Below the pieces are notes generated by a model. The model was given only the letters and a program-made list of their open reading frames with translations, was not told where the DNA came from and did not search any database. Positions 43,293 to 55,272 of a DNA stretch of 64,000 nt are shown one piece after another (position 1 is the first letter of the stretch; each line of letters starts with the position of its first letter). A program made the position numbers and the translations under genes. The DNA is from Typha latifolia. Its lineage: Eukaryota > Streptophyta > Magnoliopsida > Poales > Typhaceae. The stretch lies in the NCBI GenBank assembly GCA_019914945.1, contig CM034099.1:13839001-13903000 (forward strand). The letters run 5' to 3'.

Positions 43293-44123
43293 TGGTGCGA
43301 ACTGGGTCAGATCAGAGCACATCAAGGGGAGATTGGGCTCAATGGATTGAGTCTAGTTATCTTATCTACTTATTTGCTTTAATTAGAGTCTTATTAGGTT
43401 AGAATTTGTTAGTTAACTAATTTAGCTATGCGCAGTTTTAGAAAAATATTCAATGAATATCCCACAAATGACCAAATATTACGAAACCACTTGGAGATCA
43501 ACAATGTCCTGATTTACAACTTCTGTATTCAAGGTTTGTACTCTATCTATGGCAGAATGAAAAATCATTCCGAGAAGGATAAGGAAGGCAAATTTAGCTA
43601 AGTTATATGTATCTCTAAGTCTAGTTAAGTCATGTAAGTCACTACGCCAAGTTCAATTAAGTCATGTAATTGTAAGGCAAGTTCTAGTTCGAGTTGTATA
43701 AGCCTTTAGGGCTAGACCGAGTACTACTCATTGTACCCGTCCTCTATATTGAGTTTAGGATGGAATTGAATGTAATGAATATTGAGTTAAGTTTATTTAC
43801 CTTGCATTACTTATCGTCATTATCTTTTACCGTAGCCATTAGATTGTTGTTATCTTTGTAAGAGTAGATCTAAGTTAGAAACACTAATTCTACCTCCAAC
43901 CCATAGCCACATCATCTCCAGCAGCCACCCTATCTAATGGCCATCTGCCACCCTCCGACGATCGCCGAAATGTCGGATATTTACTATTCTGTCCTATTCT
44001 GAATTTGCTCCCCTATTTTAATTATATCTTTCCATCCATTAGAACCCTATCTCGTAAGGCTACTACTACCTAAATTTTCATAATCATCCTACAGATGGAC
44101 CATTCCAGATCTGGTCCATAACA
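43293..44123 (+). mobile_element. Solo LTR S in M1 pol (copy 2, complete)
   Basis: TGGTGCGAACTGGG (43293) to CTGGTCCATAACA (44123), 831 bp, plus strand. Flanks are AACAA (43288-43292) and TACAA (44124-44128), four of five matching, so a 5-bp target duplication with one change. The M1 frame resumes on both sides (GGGGCAACAA | ATCATCCTGTAG aligned to the uninterrupted M2 sequence at 46813-46830). It is related to the M3 LTR. No interior or second LTR remains. Confidence 0.85.
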
Positions 44124-44765
44124 TACAATCATCCTGTAGCCTTGGATGAATCAATGGTAGTAGCCGGTGAGGATGAGGAAGCCTCGGAGCTCCCTGGGCG
44201 TCTCCCGTCGTGGCCATCGCACCATGCTAGCCCCACCTACACGGGATCGGTCTCCACACCTGTGGAAGAGATGAAGTGCCCTAGGTATTCAACTCGTGAC
44301 TACCCCAAAAGGCACTTGCTTTTCTTCACCTTCATCCCATGCACCTGTAATATCTCCATGACTGTTCGTATGTCGTGTATGTGCTCCTCTATTGATCGAC
44401 TCTAAACGAGGATGTCATCAAAAAACACCAAAATATACCATCCAAGGGTGGGTGAAATACATCGTTCATCAGCCCTTGAAAAGTTGCCGTGACATTGGTC
44501 AGACCAAAGGGCATTAGAAAGAACTTGTAATACCTGTCATAGGTTCGAAAGGCTGTCTTGTGAACGTCGGTTGCCTGGACTGTGATCTGGTGATAGCCGG
44601 CCCACAAATCTAGCTTGTGAAGATATGGTGGAACCTGCTAACTCGTCCAATAATTCTTCGATAACCGATATTGAATATCGGTCCTTAATGGTGATGGCAT
44701 TTAGTGCTTGGTAATCCACGCTGAATCGCCATGAGTTGTCCTTTTGCACTTGCATTTAGGTGCTA
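44124..44765 (-). pseudogene. pol: M1 reverse transcriptase (copy 2)
   Basis: Duplicate of 18896-19540. Catalytic VFFDDILV is intact and followed by a stop; [20 protein letters not shown] is conserved. A few substitutions differ (for example AGYHQ context Trp for Arg). Confidence 0.85.
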
Positions 44766-45690
44766 TGGCTGGGCCAGATGATGCCTTGGTCCAACATCTC
44801 TCGGACCTGAGTCCACTGATGAAGGTGCTGCGAAGGGCTAAGTCTGACTAACCCAGTACGTGGTTGCAAATTCTTTCAAACTCTTCTTGATAAGCTTGGA
44901 CCGTGGTCCGTTGAGCTTAGTCAAGATTGCTTAGAAGTCTTCATACTCGGTCGGACCAAACACAGTACATAGGACCTTCTAGTGGTCTGGGGTCCCTTGG
45001 TAGGTGCAGACGGAAGCGGTTGATTTTGTTGTGCCGCTTTGAACCATCAGATTGCGACATCCTCCAAGTGGAATGAGGCTATTAGGACCTTCTGGTGGTC
45101 TAGGGTCCCTTGGTAGGTGAAGAACTTGTCTGCTCGACAGAGCTAGTCTAGTGGACCACCTCTCGCGAACTTTGGGAAATTGAGTCAATGTTCCGAACTT
45201 GAGCCCCTACAAATGGCCCGTCTTTATGGATGGTATGTGGAGGGGGGCTGTACTATGTCATCGGCTCCATGACATATTGGTTTGAACCATTGCTTGCCCT
45301 AGCCGTAGGTGGCTCGAGCCATCCTTTGGCCGTCGGTCGGTCAAGCTCTAGTCTTGGTGCTCGTTGTTCATCCCAAGGTCTACCCTGCTCTATTTCGAGC
45401 CAAACCCTAGCCGCCAGTGGCTCGGTCCAAGCCCTAGGCATTGTAGGTAGTTTGGGCCAAGCCCTAGGTGCCGTTTGCAGATAGTGGACACCATCTCAAC
45501 CATGAATGCTTGTATTGATTACAAGGATTGTAGCATCTCTGGCTGAGTTGTCAAGGGTGGTGGGGTCGGCAGTTCCGACGGTGGACAAGTTCTCGGGTAG
45601 TCGTCGCCGGTGGTGGATCCTTGACCGTAGAAGTCTCCCCGGTTACTCTTGCTGCCATCCCTCGTGTGATTGTCATCTGGTCCAACGATA
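44766..45690 (-). pseudogene. gag: M1 gag, rearranged (copy 2)
   Basis: Duplicate of 19600-20469 with the same fused gag-RT junction and repeated capsid block. The PBS to the right reads TGGTATCAGAGCC, the unmutated form. Confidence 0.7.
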
Positions 45691-45711
45691 ATGATGGCTC
45701 TGATACCAAAT

Positions 45712-46122
45712 TGTTACGGACCGCAACAAGGGAGTGTAGGTTTTGATTAGGGTGAATGATAGTAGATAGAGAGGGTGGAAGGAGGGATCATGACGGTGGT
45801 GATGGTGAGGACTTGATGGATAGTGATGGTGGTGATGAAGGAAGATTTAATTTATTTCTACTCCTAGACTATCTTACTCTTACTCCTAAGATAACTCAAG
45901 GCGAGAATACTTTCTCAATGCTTGGATGCTTAACAAAGAGCCAAACCCCTCTATATATAGAGGGCGGTTACAATGAGTCCCACTTGAATTAGGATTTGTC
46001 TTAAAGGCTTACATAACTTAATTGGACTTGTCTTAAAAGCTTACTTTACTTAACTAGACTTGCCTTAAGGGTTGTCATGACTTATTTTGGCTTGACTTAA
46101 TGGCTCACATGACTAAACTAGA
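45712..46122 (-). mobile_element. M1 5' LTR (L2, copy 2)
   Basis: Duplicate of 20486-20900, with the palindromic CCCTCTATATATAGAGGG TATA region at about 45947-45964 and the same 5' truncation into M2. Confidence 0.8.
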
Positions 46123-47110
46123 CTGGCTCAAGGCCGTCCGCGAGTCTGCATTAGTTGGGATTAGGATTTGGTCCTCCTTGAGCATTAGTTCGTCTCTCGT
46201 GCTATACTCGATCTGACTTGACGGGTCTTGAGTCACTTGAGCTGGAAGTTCTTCAAGGTGGCATCCCTAATCCGATCCAACAAGGGGAGGGTTGGAATCG
46301 ACAAGGTGGCTAGCTCGGCAGCATTAGGTTGGCACGAGAGTGCATCGGTTGTACCGTTCTCTGAACCCATTTTTATAAACCAAGTCGTAGTCATACACAA
46401 CTTGGAGAGCCACCTTTGTTGCGCTGGTGTGGATACTTTGCCGGAGTATGTAGGGTAGACTTCTTTGATCGGTGCATACTATGAACTGCCTCTCGATCAG
46501 GTATGGGCGCCACTTGCTAACAGCATGGACCACGACTAAGATCTCTTGCTCGTACATCGACAATTGGCACAACCGTTGCAAGAAGGCCTTCCTCGTACAT
46601 CGACAAATTGCCACTATAGGTCGCCATTCTTGCATCAAAATTGCGCAGATCCCTGACCCAATTGCATCGCACTCGACAACTAAGATTTTGGTGAAGTCTG
46701 ATAGGGCTAACAGGGGCGCCTCAATCATTGCTTGCTTGAGTTCTTCAAATGCATGTTCTGCCTTGTTGTCCCACTCGAACTCGCCTTTGCGGTGTAGGGC
46801 AATCAGTGGGGCTGCGATCTTCCCATAGCCCAGGATGAATCAACGGTAGTAGCCGGTGAGGCCGAAAAAAGCCTCGGACCTCCTTGGTCGTCTTCGGTCA
46901 CTAGGAGCACCGGCGAAGAGTAGGCGCTATGGCTTGGCTGGAATCATCCAACATCTCTCGTACCAGCCGTGTGATCTCATCCTTTTGGTCATGTGGATAC
47001 TGGTAAGGCCGCACGTTTGCTGGTATGGGTCCTAGTTTGATCTTGATCCGATAATCGTGGTCTTGGATCGGCAGTAGTCCCTGCAGCTCTTCAAAGACTT
47101 TATCAAACCC
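46123..47110 (-). pseudogene. pol: M2 RNase H and RT with 517-bp deletion (copy 2)
   Basis: As 20901-22400 but lacking the counterpart of 21677-22193. GGTCAC is joined to TAGGAGCACC at about 46900, the shared CAC marking a microhomology join. The lost part contains the RT catalytic region, so copy 2's M2 RT is reduced to its N-terminal segment fused to RNase H. Confidence 0.85.
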
Positions 47111-47560
47111 TTGGAGAAGTGAGACCAAATCTGCGGCTGTTGTGTTACTTGGGTTTGATTTGTCCATGGTTGAAACCAACCATATCAACAAGCCAACGCA
47201 GCCGGCTTGTGGTAACCCGGTTAAGGCATGAAGGCTACTGGGGCTCGGCCACAACCCTTCTAGTCGAATTGGTCCCCCCTCATACTCGAAGTCCATCCAT
47301 ATCATGCGAAAATCAACTAGGATTGGCCTAAGCCATGAAGCAGTCAGCCCCCCTGAGTGCCAAAGGGTGCAAGTCCAACTGAAACATCTCACCTTAGATA
47401 TGGACCTCAACTCCAACGCACTTACTATCGGTCCACATGACTGTGCTATCTCTGATGGATACATCAAATCCGATGGTTGGAGTCACCCCCCAACCCAATT
47501 TGTCATGCAAACTTCTCATCCATGAAACTGTGTGCTGCCTGAGTCAATTAGTATCTCGAC
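47111..47560 (-). pseudogene. pol: M2 protease (copy 2)
   Basis: Duplicate of 22600-22900; D-S-G codons at 47545-47537 on the minus strand. Small differences include a two-base loss near 47445 and a three-base loss near 47393. Confidence 0.75.
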
Positions 47561-47639
47561 TCGGTGCTTCTTGATCGAACCTTCTATCTAATGGGTTTGG
47601 GGTGCTTGCAAGCCCAAATTGGCATGTAACCTAAACTCG

Positions 47640-48930
47640 GCATGCAGCTCATCGTCTGCAGCCTACATATCCGCTACCTCCTCTTCATCGCCCCACGACT
47701 CCATTTCGCCCTCCTTGTCTCCTTCAAGGAGCATGATCATCGTAGGTTGTTTTTCACACTTCTGGCCCAAAGAAAACTTTTCGTCATAGTAGAAGCACAA
47801 ACCCTTGGTCCTCCATTCCTCGATTTGTGCCAGGGTTAGCTGTTGGGAGAAGCTCTTCTATTGCCCTCTGAAGTTGGTGGCAGGGACTTCCCCCCTTGCG
47901 GTCGAGTGGGAGGACAAAAACCATATTGCTTGATGGAGCCCACCGGGATCCTCTCCAGTCCGTAGGGCTCCATGGCACTTGGGTGCATATTCGTAGCTCC
48001 TTGTCCTTCTCCTCTATCATGGCTGCTGTAGAAAAGGCCTCCAACAATGTCGTAGGCCTCATGGCCTTGACCTACGCTTGTATGTCAGACCTGAGTCCAT
48101 TGATGAAGGTATTGTGGAGGGCTGAGTTTGACCAACCCGGTACGCGGTTGCAAATTCTTTGAAACTCTTCTTGATAAGCTCAGATCGTGGTTTGTTGAGT
48201 TAGCTTACTCAAGATTATTTGGAAGTCTTCATACTCAGTCGGACCAAACCAAGTACGTAGGGCGGACGCAAGCTCATCCCAAGACGGAAATGGTTGAGTT
48301 CGTTGTGCTGCTTGGAACCATCTAATCGTGACATCCTCCAAGTGGAATGAGGCTCTTAGGGCCTTCCCTTGGTAAGTGAAGAATTGATCCACTTGATAGA
48401 GCCTATCTAGTGGATCGCCTCCCGTGAACTTGGGGAAATTGAGCCATATGGTTTGAACTTGACCCGTTATAAATGGCCCATGTTCATGGATGGCATGTCA
48501 TTGTTCCCAGCGTGGGTCCCCTCTGCCATGTGGATAGGGACCCTAGCATTAGATGGGGTGGAGTTTTAGTGCGCTGAACTCCATCTCATGCGACTAACCC
48601 TTGTGGATTCATCATCCATTGGGAGGTCCACCCCAAACCCTACGACATTCTCATCTTCGACCGGTTAAGCCATCATTCGTGTACACTCTTTATTTATGCT
48701 CATGGAGTCCGTTCATCACGGAGTTCACGAATAGCGAACACCATCTCAGAAAATGCTTGTATTGATTGCAAGGATTGAAGCACCTCCAGCTGAGCTATCG
48801 AGGGTGGTGGGGTCGGCAGTTCCAGCGGTGGACTTGTGTTCTCGGGTAGTCGGGTAGTCATCACCGGTGGTGGATCCCTGATCATAGAAGTTTCCCTGGT
48901 TACTCTTGCTGCCATCCCTCGAGTGATTGT
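47640..48930 (-). pseudogene. gag: M2 gag (copy 2)
   Basis: Duplicate of 22950-24213. It keeps about 45 bases near 47705-47750 that copy 1 lacks, and lacks 12 bases (...CTCGTGGTCTGG) near 48365. Confidence 0.8.
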
Positions 48931-48968
48931 CATATGGTCGGAGGACAACAATGGCTCTAATACCAAAT

Positions 48969-49217
48969 TGTTACGGACCGATTACAGATGATTCGCAACA
49001 AGGCTTTGATTACGGTGAATGATGGTAGATGGAGAGGGTGGAAGGAGGGATGATGGCGGTGGTGATGGTGAGGAAGATAATGGGCAGCGATGGTGGTGAT
49101 GAAGAGAGATTAATTTATTTCTACTCCTAGGTTATCTTACTCTTACTCCTAAAATAAACTCAAGGCTAGAATACTTTCTCAATGCTTGGATGCTTAACAA
49201 GGAGCCCAACCCCTCTA
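48969..49217 (-). mobile_element. M2 5' LTR (L1, copy 2)
   Basis: Duplicate of 24249-24500, starting TGTTACGGACCGATTACAG on the plus strand; 11 bases (GGAGTGTAGG region) are missing near 49002. Confidence 0.75.
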
Positions 49218-49683
49218 AAGGGACCACTTTGATCATCTCTGAGAGTACTTAACTTGGGTTACAGTCGTGCATGATTCAGCCTATTTCAGGACCAGAATAA
49301 TATAGATTAGTTTTCATTTTCGTTCATCTTTTAGTGTCTTTTCAGTTTCTTTAGCTTAATAAGTGTGCTGGCCATTTAATGTTGTTTTGTGGCCATTTAT
49401 TAGCTTTTGAGAAGTATAATCTGTTTGGCCTTTGAAAAGGCTTGTTTTGGAAGTGGAATGGACAAGAAATAAGTTCAGGAATTTCTCTTCCTTAAGAGTT
49501 TACTAAATTCTTATCTAAACCTTGGTTTAGTGGCGAATCTATAAATTCTTTTCACTCACCTTCTTCTTGAGTGTGGTGAATTACCGTAACAGAATTTGTT
49601 TGTGGCATTCCAAACTTATCAAACAAAGGCTGTTAGTTCTTCTCTTTTCATTTCTTCCTTTTGGGAATTGTGAAGGCCCATCA
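49218..49683 (+). mobile_element. E4 5' LTR (copy 2)
   Basis: It ends CCCATCA at 49683, four bases before a PBS. The left edge is uncertain because it abuts L1 near 49217; no clear TG start was found. It contains the 240 bases lost from copy 1. A TATA-like 'gaatctataaattc' lies at about 49534. Confidence 0.7.
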
Positions 49684-49686
49684 TTT

Positions 49687-49698
49687 TGGTATCAGAGC
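49687..49698 (+). other. E4 primer-binding site
   Basis: TGGTATCAGAGC, initiator-Met type; duplicate at 24777-24788. Confidence 0.9.
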
Positions 49699-49746
49699 AT
49701 ATTGGTTCGTTTTGGTAATTTTTTTCTCCGTCAAAATTCGTGGCTC

Positions 49747-50591
49747 ATGAAGGGAGAACATCAATCCAGCAATCCGAGAAGAGCTAGTTCGGAGCAAACT
49801 CAAAACTTTATGCTTCACCGGTGACAAGATGAGATGGTGGAGAGGCTAACGGTGCAATACCAAGCTTATCAAGTACCAAAGGCGGTTGAACAAGAGGAAA
49901 ATGAGGAGCTTCTCATGGGGAATGACACAATGGAGCAACCAAGACCAGGAAGGCAGCCAAGGGATCCAGGAAACAACATGAAGATCAAGATTCCTCCATT
50001 CAAAGGCACCAGTTCTCCTAAAGAATATTTGGAGTGAGTGCAATGGGTAGAAAAGGTGTTTGAATACCAAGAGTATTCAGAGGTTCAAAAATGTCAAGTT
50101 GCTGCCCTTGAGTTCACTGATTATGCCAATTTGTGGTCGGAAAGACTAAAGGCACAACGACAAAGAGATGGAGAAAAAGAGGTCAGAAGTTGGAGACTTA
50201 TGAAAAGATTAATGCAAAGGCATTTTGTACCAGAATATTATTGTCAAGACCTATATATTCATTTGCAGAGTCTTAAACAAGGTGGAATGTGTATAGAAGA
50301 CTATATTAAACAATTGCTCGATTCTGGGGAGGATTAAACAAAGAAATTGCAGACACAGTTGAACTTCAGCATTTTGTGTTCTTTTGAAGATGTCATCAAG
50401 CTAAACGTGAAGGTGGAGAGACAAAAAAAACTGGGTCCATCACGTCCACCATGAGTAAACAACCTTCTTCAAGGAATTCCAATAGTTGGAGTTCAAAGCA
50501 AGCAAAAACGGGGTCTCCAAATAAACCCCTAGTGGAAACCTTCGAGGAAGAAAGTGAAAGTGACCGAATCAAGACCTCCCAAAAGAAGCCG
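49747..50591 (+). pseudogene. gag: E4 gag, Ty3/gypsy chromovirus type, broken
   Basis: The first ATG after the PBS opens MKGEHQSSNPRRASSEQTQN, then a stop after MLHR. Core: MKIKIPPFKGTSSPKEYLE, a TGA in place of the next Trp, VQWVEKVFEYQEYSEVQKCQ, VAALEFTDYANLW, SWRLMKRLMQRHFVPEYY, LYIHLQSLKQGGMCIEDYIK. This is the well-known 'IPPF.G..DPE.YLEW...VE..F' Gag type with an RRFVP..Y block. A stop follows SGED; the Ser/Lys-rich linker continues to about 50591, where a solo LTR intervenes. The zinc knuckle is on the far side. Confidence 0.85.
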
Positions 50592-53302
50592 TGATGTTAA
50601 ATATAACAAGTAGCTGCTGCCGTTCCCTTCATCCACTGCCTCTCTCTCTCCCTTAGAAGTGAGCTCCTCTCCCCCACTCTCGCTCTCTCCCCCACTCTCG
50701 CTCTCTCTCTCTCTCTCACACACACACACGGGCTTAGGCTTGTTGAAGTGGTGCTGGCCTCTCATAGCAGCGGCCAATGCCCTCCCCACCGGCTCGAGTC
50801 CGCAATCTCCTCACCTCTTCCTTTCCTTATTTTCTTCTCATTTCTTTCTTCTTTCCTTCCTCCTTTCTTCTTCGCCCTCCTCGGTTCCTCCTCCTCTTGC
50901 TACAATAGTGCTGGGCTCAGCACTGTTACAAAGAGGAATTTTGTTTTTTTTTTCTGTTAATTATATAATTTATTTTCTAATGTAGGTAAATTAGTTTATG
51001 TAGATAATTAATTATTTTGGTAATTTACACTCACTAGTATAATAAGTTATTAATTATAACTATAAATATTTCCATATAAATTTTATTTATTAGATTAATA
51101 CATGTAGCCTTATTAATAATAATCTTATATTTATATTTATATTTTATATAACTACTTTTAGCATCTTATTACTGTCTACTGCTTTGTATAAAATGAAATA
51201 CTAAGCTTTGTATATTATTTTTGTATAATAGGATTATGGCTATTTTTCATATAATTTATGATTAATTAAATAAGAGTAAGTATCACAAAATAATTAAATA
51301 AGATTATATTTTTATAAATCATATATATTGTTGCCATTAATTATATACAAAAAGAGATAAATTACTATATTACTTACTCTATATTTAGCAAACTAGGATT
51401 CTTATTAATAAATATAAATTATAGTATAAACATATTAATATTATCACAAATAAATTTATCTTATGAATCTAATTAATTTTTAAGCCTAATAAATTATTAT
51501 ATTTTTTATTTGAATAGATTATGATTAGATAAATGACTAACTTTATACTATCTAAATATTTTCGAACCCCGAACCCTTTATTTGAGACCCCGTGCACCTT
51601 GCTAGTGATCAATGGATGTGAGGGATATGTGTGTTGGGTCTTATTAGTCTTATTCCCTAAATGGTTTTCTCAAATTAGGTTATACTATATAATTATGTAT
51701 ATGAATGTTTTGGCCTCCAACATGATTATATGATCTTATCTAGAGATGATTTCAGTCGAGCATATTTTATCTTAGATTTGAGTATACTGATGATATATAG
51801 ACATGATTAGAGATAATTATACTGTTATGACTTATGTTGAGATGATCTCTATCATGAATTGATACATATACCATTGGAGATTTCATCGCATCATATATTT
51901 ATTTTGACTCCTCTTCTATGTAAATTCCAAATATGCATGACTTGTTATACTACTGGATAAAATACATATGATATGTTATTCAGAAGGGAAAAAGTATGAA
52001 ATCTAATTGATATGATAGTTGATAGAAAGTGTGAGGATACCCAAGTGGGCGTGAGCGTTAGGACGCGCTTGGTGGACGATTGATCACTCGACATAGTCGC
52101 GATCCTGTGGCCTTACGTTCAGGGTCGTTAGTCTGTGTGCGCGTAGACATCCGGATACATGCCGTTTGCAAGGGTATATATGTTAAGTTATTCTCACATA
52201 TTTTTATCAGCAAGAAAGGTGCACGGTATGGTTATGTCTGAGATACTCTTTTCATATGGCAGAGTATGCTTTAAGCTTTCGGGCATAATGTTGAGACTGG
52301 GTACCAGTTGTTGACTGTGTACAATGGTCTAGTATGATGACAACGTTCAGAGATGACATTGATAATTGAGATATTGAGAAATGCATATGATTTCATTATC
52401 ATTTAATATACCTGATTATTGAGTGGTCAATATGCATCATATGTGATGGTTGTATTTTTTATCATAGCATGGTCATGGTCAGCATGCATTATATATGTCA
52501 TATTTGAGAGAGAGTTATGATGATGTCATATTTGATAGAGAGTTATGATGATGTCATATTTGGGAGAGAGTTATGATGATGTCATATTTGAGAGAGAGTT
52601 ATGATGATGTCATATTTGGGAGAGAGTTATGATGATGATGTCATATTTAAGAGAGAGTTATGATGATGGTATGACATGGAGATTGTTTATACATTGTCGA
52701 GATATGACATGATATTTACATTTCATTTATATATTATTGAGGATACATTCATATACTCATAACATGATGCTCCTATGTGATTCATATTATCCCGTATATG
52801 ATTTACTCTCTTTTTGGTATCACCAATTCGGGATAGACCATTCACTAAGCCTTTAGCTCATGACTCTTTTTATTTCTTTTCGGACTCTCCTAGATAATAT
52901 GGTGCATGATAGCGACTTGAGATATCCTAAGAATTTTTAGAGCAATAATGAGGTGAGCTATAAATTTTAGATAGTATAGAAGATAGTATATCTAGATATT
53001 AAGTTGTACTGTATTATATAGATATAGGTCAAATTATAGTGTACTCATGTATTAGTGATTTTAGTTGTATCTTGATGGTTTGTCGTTGCTTGTGTGGGCC
53101 CTATTAGATTATATAGCTATGTAATATGATTGATGTGGATTTAAATATGGATATGTTAGCAGGTTTTATTTAATGATGTCATAATTTATTTTATGATTGA
53201 GTATGTGAGCTCATGGCTTATTAGTGCGTCGACCCCACCTGTCCTGTCGTTTGTGACGCGCCTGCCGTGTCGACGCGCGAGCGTGCACGTGACGGTGTCA
53301 AG
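50592..53302 (+). mobile_element. Solo family T LTR T6, nested in E4
   Basis: It lies between the E4 gag linker and its zinc knuckle. It begins near TGATGTTAAATATAAC (degenerate start) and ends GGGGTGTTACG at 53302. Internal order matches T7: CT-rich, 'gctgggctcagcac', AT-rich, 'gagaccccgtg', the conserved block at 52030-52200, GTGCACGTG near the 3' end. There is no interior and no clean target duplication (AGCCG versus GCGGT), so the ends have eroded. It contains a 27-bp minisatellite. Confidence 0.75.
52497..52673 (+). repeat. 27-bp minisatellite, about six units
   Basis: Units of GTCATATTTGAGAGAGAGTT plus ATGATGAT, with variants GATAGAGAG and GGGAGAGAG and one unit with an extra GAT. Other T LTRs carry a single unit at this place (for example about 57424 and 63957), so the array is specific to T6. 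Confidence 0.9.
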
Positions 53303-54450
53303 CAGGGGTGTTACGGCGGTTATATCGCATCTGAGTGCCCTAACAAAAGAGTCATGATCAGGAAACTCAATAAATGGTTAGTGAGGCTGATTTGGAAGTG
53401 GAAGAAGAAAACCCAAAAGAAGTCACCATCAAATATCTCGATGAATATGAATGACTTGTAATTTGTCCTTGGAATTTACAAGCTGTAGCTGAAGATAAGC
53501 AGCAGGAGAACATATTTCATACTCGTTGCACTATTAGCAGGAGAACGTATTTTTTTAATGGTCAGAAGATAACTATGGCTCTCCTCAGCCCACAACAATT
53601 ACGCAAAATCAAGGAGAAAAGGGAAAGGAAAGACACTTTCTTTGTGAAAAGAAGTTGAGCAAGCATTGAATTCTTCGAAAAGCAGTCTATCTTATATTTG
53701 CCAAGGAAGTCTCATTTCTTGAAGAAAGCCATAATACTCTACCCCGAGAAATAGAAAGACTTCTGTCTCAATTTGTTGATGTGTTTCCTGCAGAATTACA
53801 AAAGGAGCTACCGCCAATTATATGAATTGAACACCAAATTGACCTTATTCCTGGAGCTACCCTTTCAAACCGACGAGCCTATAGGAAAAATCCCAATGAA
53901 GCGAAAGAGCTTCAAAGACAAGTCACTGAGTTGTTGGAGAAAGGCTATGTCCGTGAATTAATCAGCACTTGTTTGGTACCAGCCCTTCTAGTACCAAAGA
54001 AAGATGGCAATTTGAGCATGTGTGTGGACAGCAGAGCCATCACCAAGATCACAATAAAGTACCGTACCCTATTCCTCGTTTGGATGATAGCATGATGAGT
54101 TGCATGGTTTAAAGCTTTTCTCAAAGATCGATCTGAGAAGTGGTTACCATAAAATTTGCATGAAGGAAGGAGATTAATGGAAGACCCTTCAAAAGAATTT
54201 ATAGGTTGTATGAGTAGTTGGTAATGCCATCCCTCAAAATAGAGAAGGGCGGGCAGGGACCAGTTGGTTCCGTAGTTTGAGAATTCTGCTGATGCCAAGT
54301 ACTCCATCTCCATCATTGCAAGGATCATTGAAGACCTTCTAACTGCTCCTTCAACTGGGATCCATAGTGTTTGGTCTACCAAATGCACTGAATACTTTTA
54401 TGAGGTTGATGAACCATGCGCTACACAAATTCATTGGCTAATTTGTTGTG
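53303..54450 (+). pseudogene. pol: E4 zinc knuckle, linker and RT, truncated
   Basis: GYIASECPNKRVMI (53310-53355) is the second half of a CCHC knuckle. RT follows: IERLLSQFVDVFPAELQKEL, IEHQIDLIPGATLSNRRAY, KELQRQVTELLEKGYVRELI, VPALLVPKKDGNLSMCVDSR, AITKITIKY, then in shifted frames LKLFSKIDLRSGYHKICMKE and FGLPNALNTFMRLMNHALHK. The sequence ends at FIG, stop, FVV just before the YFDDIL catalytic motif, which is absent. RNase H and integrase are missing. Multiple frameshifts. A stretch at 54160-54340 is duplicated or scrambled relative to normal RT. Confidence 0.85.
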
Positions 54451-55272
54451 GGCGAAGAATAGAATCTGTGGACTCATTGAGTGAATCATCGAATGAGGGC
54501 TCCAAAAGGATCAATAAGGTAATCCAAGCCTTGACAACCGTTCTCCTAGCATAGTGAGACCAACCTGTGCCACCAGCATCGCTGGCCTAGGCCGAAAATG
54601 GCCCCCATGGCGTGAACGATCCAAGTCGTGAGGGAGGGGAAGTGCTAGCCTAACTCATGGCCACAATCCCTCCTCCAACTGAGGTGGAGGCCCCTATACC
54701 ATTGAAGATGCTCACTACCGCCGTTGTCATGACAGAGAAGCACCCAGAGCAAGGGCCCAGGAACGGTGGAAAACTAGGGCCAAAAACCCTAGCATTCCAC
54801 CGGCGATCGGCAAGCTGCTTCTTGTCCTCGTCGCCACATCTTGTCCCTTCCACGGGACCTCTGCACCGGATCCTTGCCAACGGCACGTTCGAGAACCAAC
54901 CAGAATGTCACCGTCAATAGCCCTTCAAGCTACAGCGAACCTGATTCACATGGTCGCAGGTCCTACATAAGTTTTCGGCTAATGAGTGGGAGAGATGAAG
55001 TGAACGTATCTCGACTTCATAAACCATCTTATGTGAACTATTTTCGTGATCTAATTAGACCATCTTGTGTGAACCAGTTTGAGACTTATGTGCATGACCT
55101 AGAGTCTGAGTACAAGCCCAAGGATGAGTAGTGGAACGAATTGCTGGGCCCGCACCATTCGACTTTGTAGTATCTACAAGAAGACCCATGGACCTACGAG
55201 CACAGCGTAAACCAAAATATCCAGCTCGTGTGTTAGTTACCAAGAGGACAAGGTCTCGGAAGCATGGTAGAT
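54451..55272 (+). other. Unassigned sequence ending in a Reina-like PPT region
   Basis: 54451-55130 shows no firm domain; a Pro-rich frame (54657-54920) and a Ser/Tyr-rich frame (54841-55131) are of uncertain meaning. The last 40 bases (GAGGACAAGGTCTCGGAAGC ATGGTAGAT) align with GAGGACAAAGTGAGCGGAAG at 59685-59711 and with the EDKV ends of M1 and M3, that is, the 3' end of a Reina-like interior. The matching LTR start (TGTTATGATCC) is at 58210, beyond solo LTR T7. Confidence 0.5.
55268..55272. other. Target-site duplication of T7, left
   Basis: TAGAT, repeated exactly at 58205-58209. Confidence 0.95.

Larger units (their letters stand above)
24838..49740. repeat. Large tandem duplication, copy 2
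   Basis: Second, longer copy. It begins in the same poly-T (24841-24849 matching 8611-8619) and ends at 'ccgtcaaaattcg' (49740), where copy 1 ends at 24830. Beyond 49740 the single-copy sequence continues naturally into E4 gag, so the ancestral right flank lies on this side. Copy 2 has an extra LTR fragment (36259-38405) in place of about 90 bases and lacks 517 bases of the M2 RT. Confidence 0.9.

Noticed and set aside
46901..47467. 188-codon minus-strand frame as an intact gene
   Set aside because: It is M2 protease-RT text that shifts frame; the C-terminal residues are a fusion created by a 517-bp deletion.
52497..52673. CRISPR array
   Set aside because: Contiguous 27-bp units without unique spacers; a minisatellite.
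50587..53307. 5-bp target duplication for T6
   Set aside because: Candidate flanks AGCCG and GCGGT do not match, and the LTR start is degenerate.
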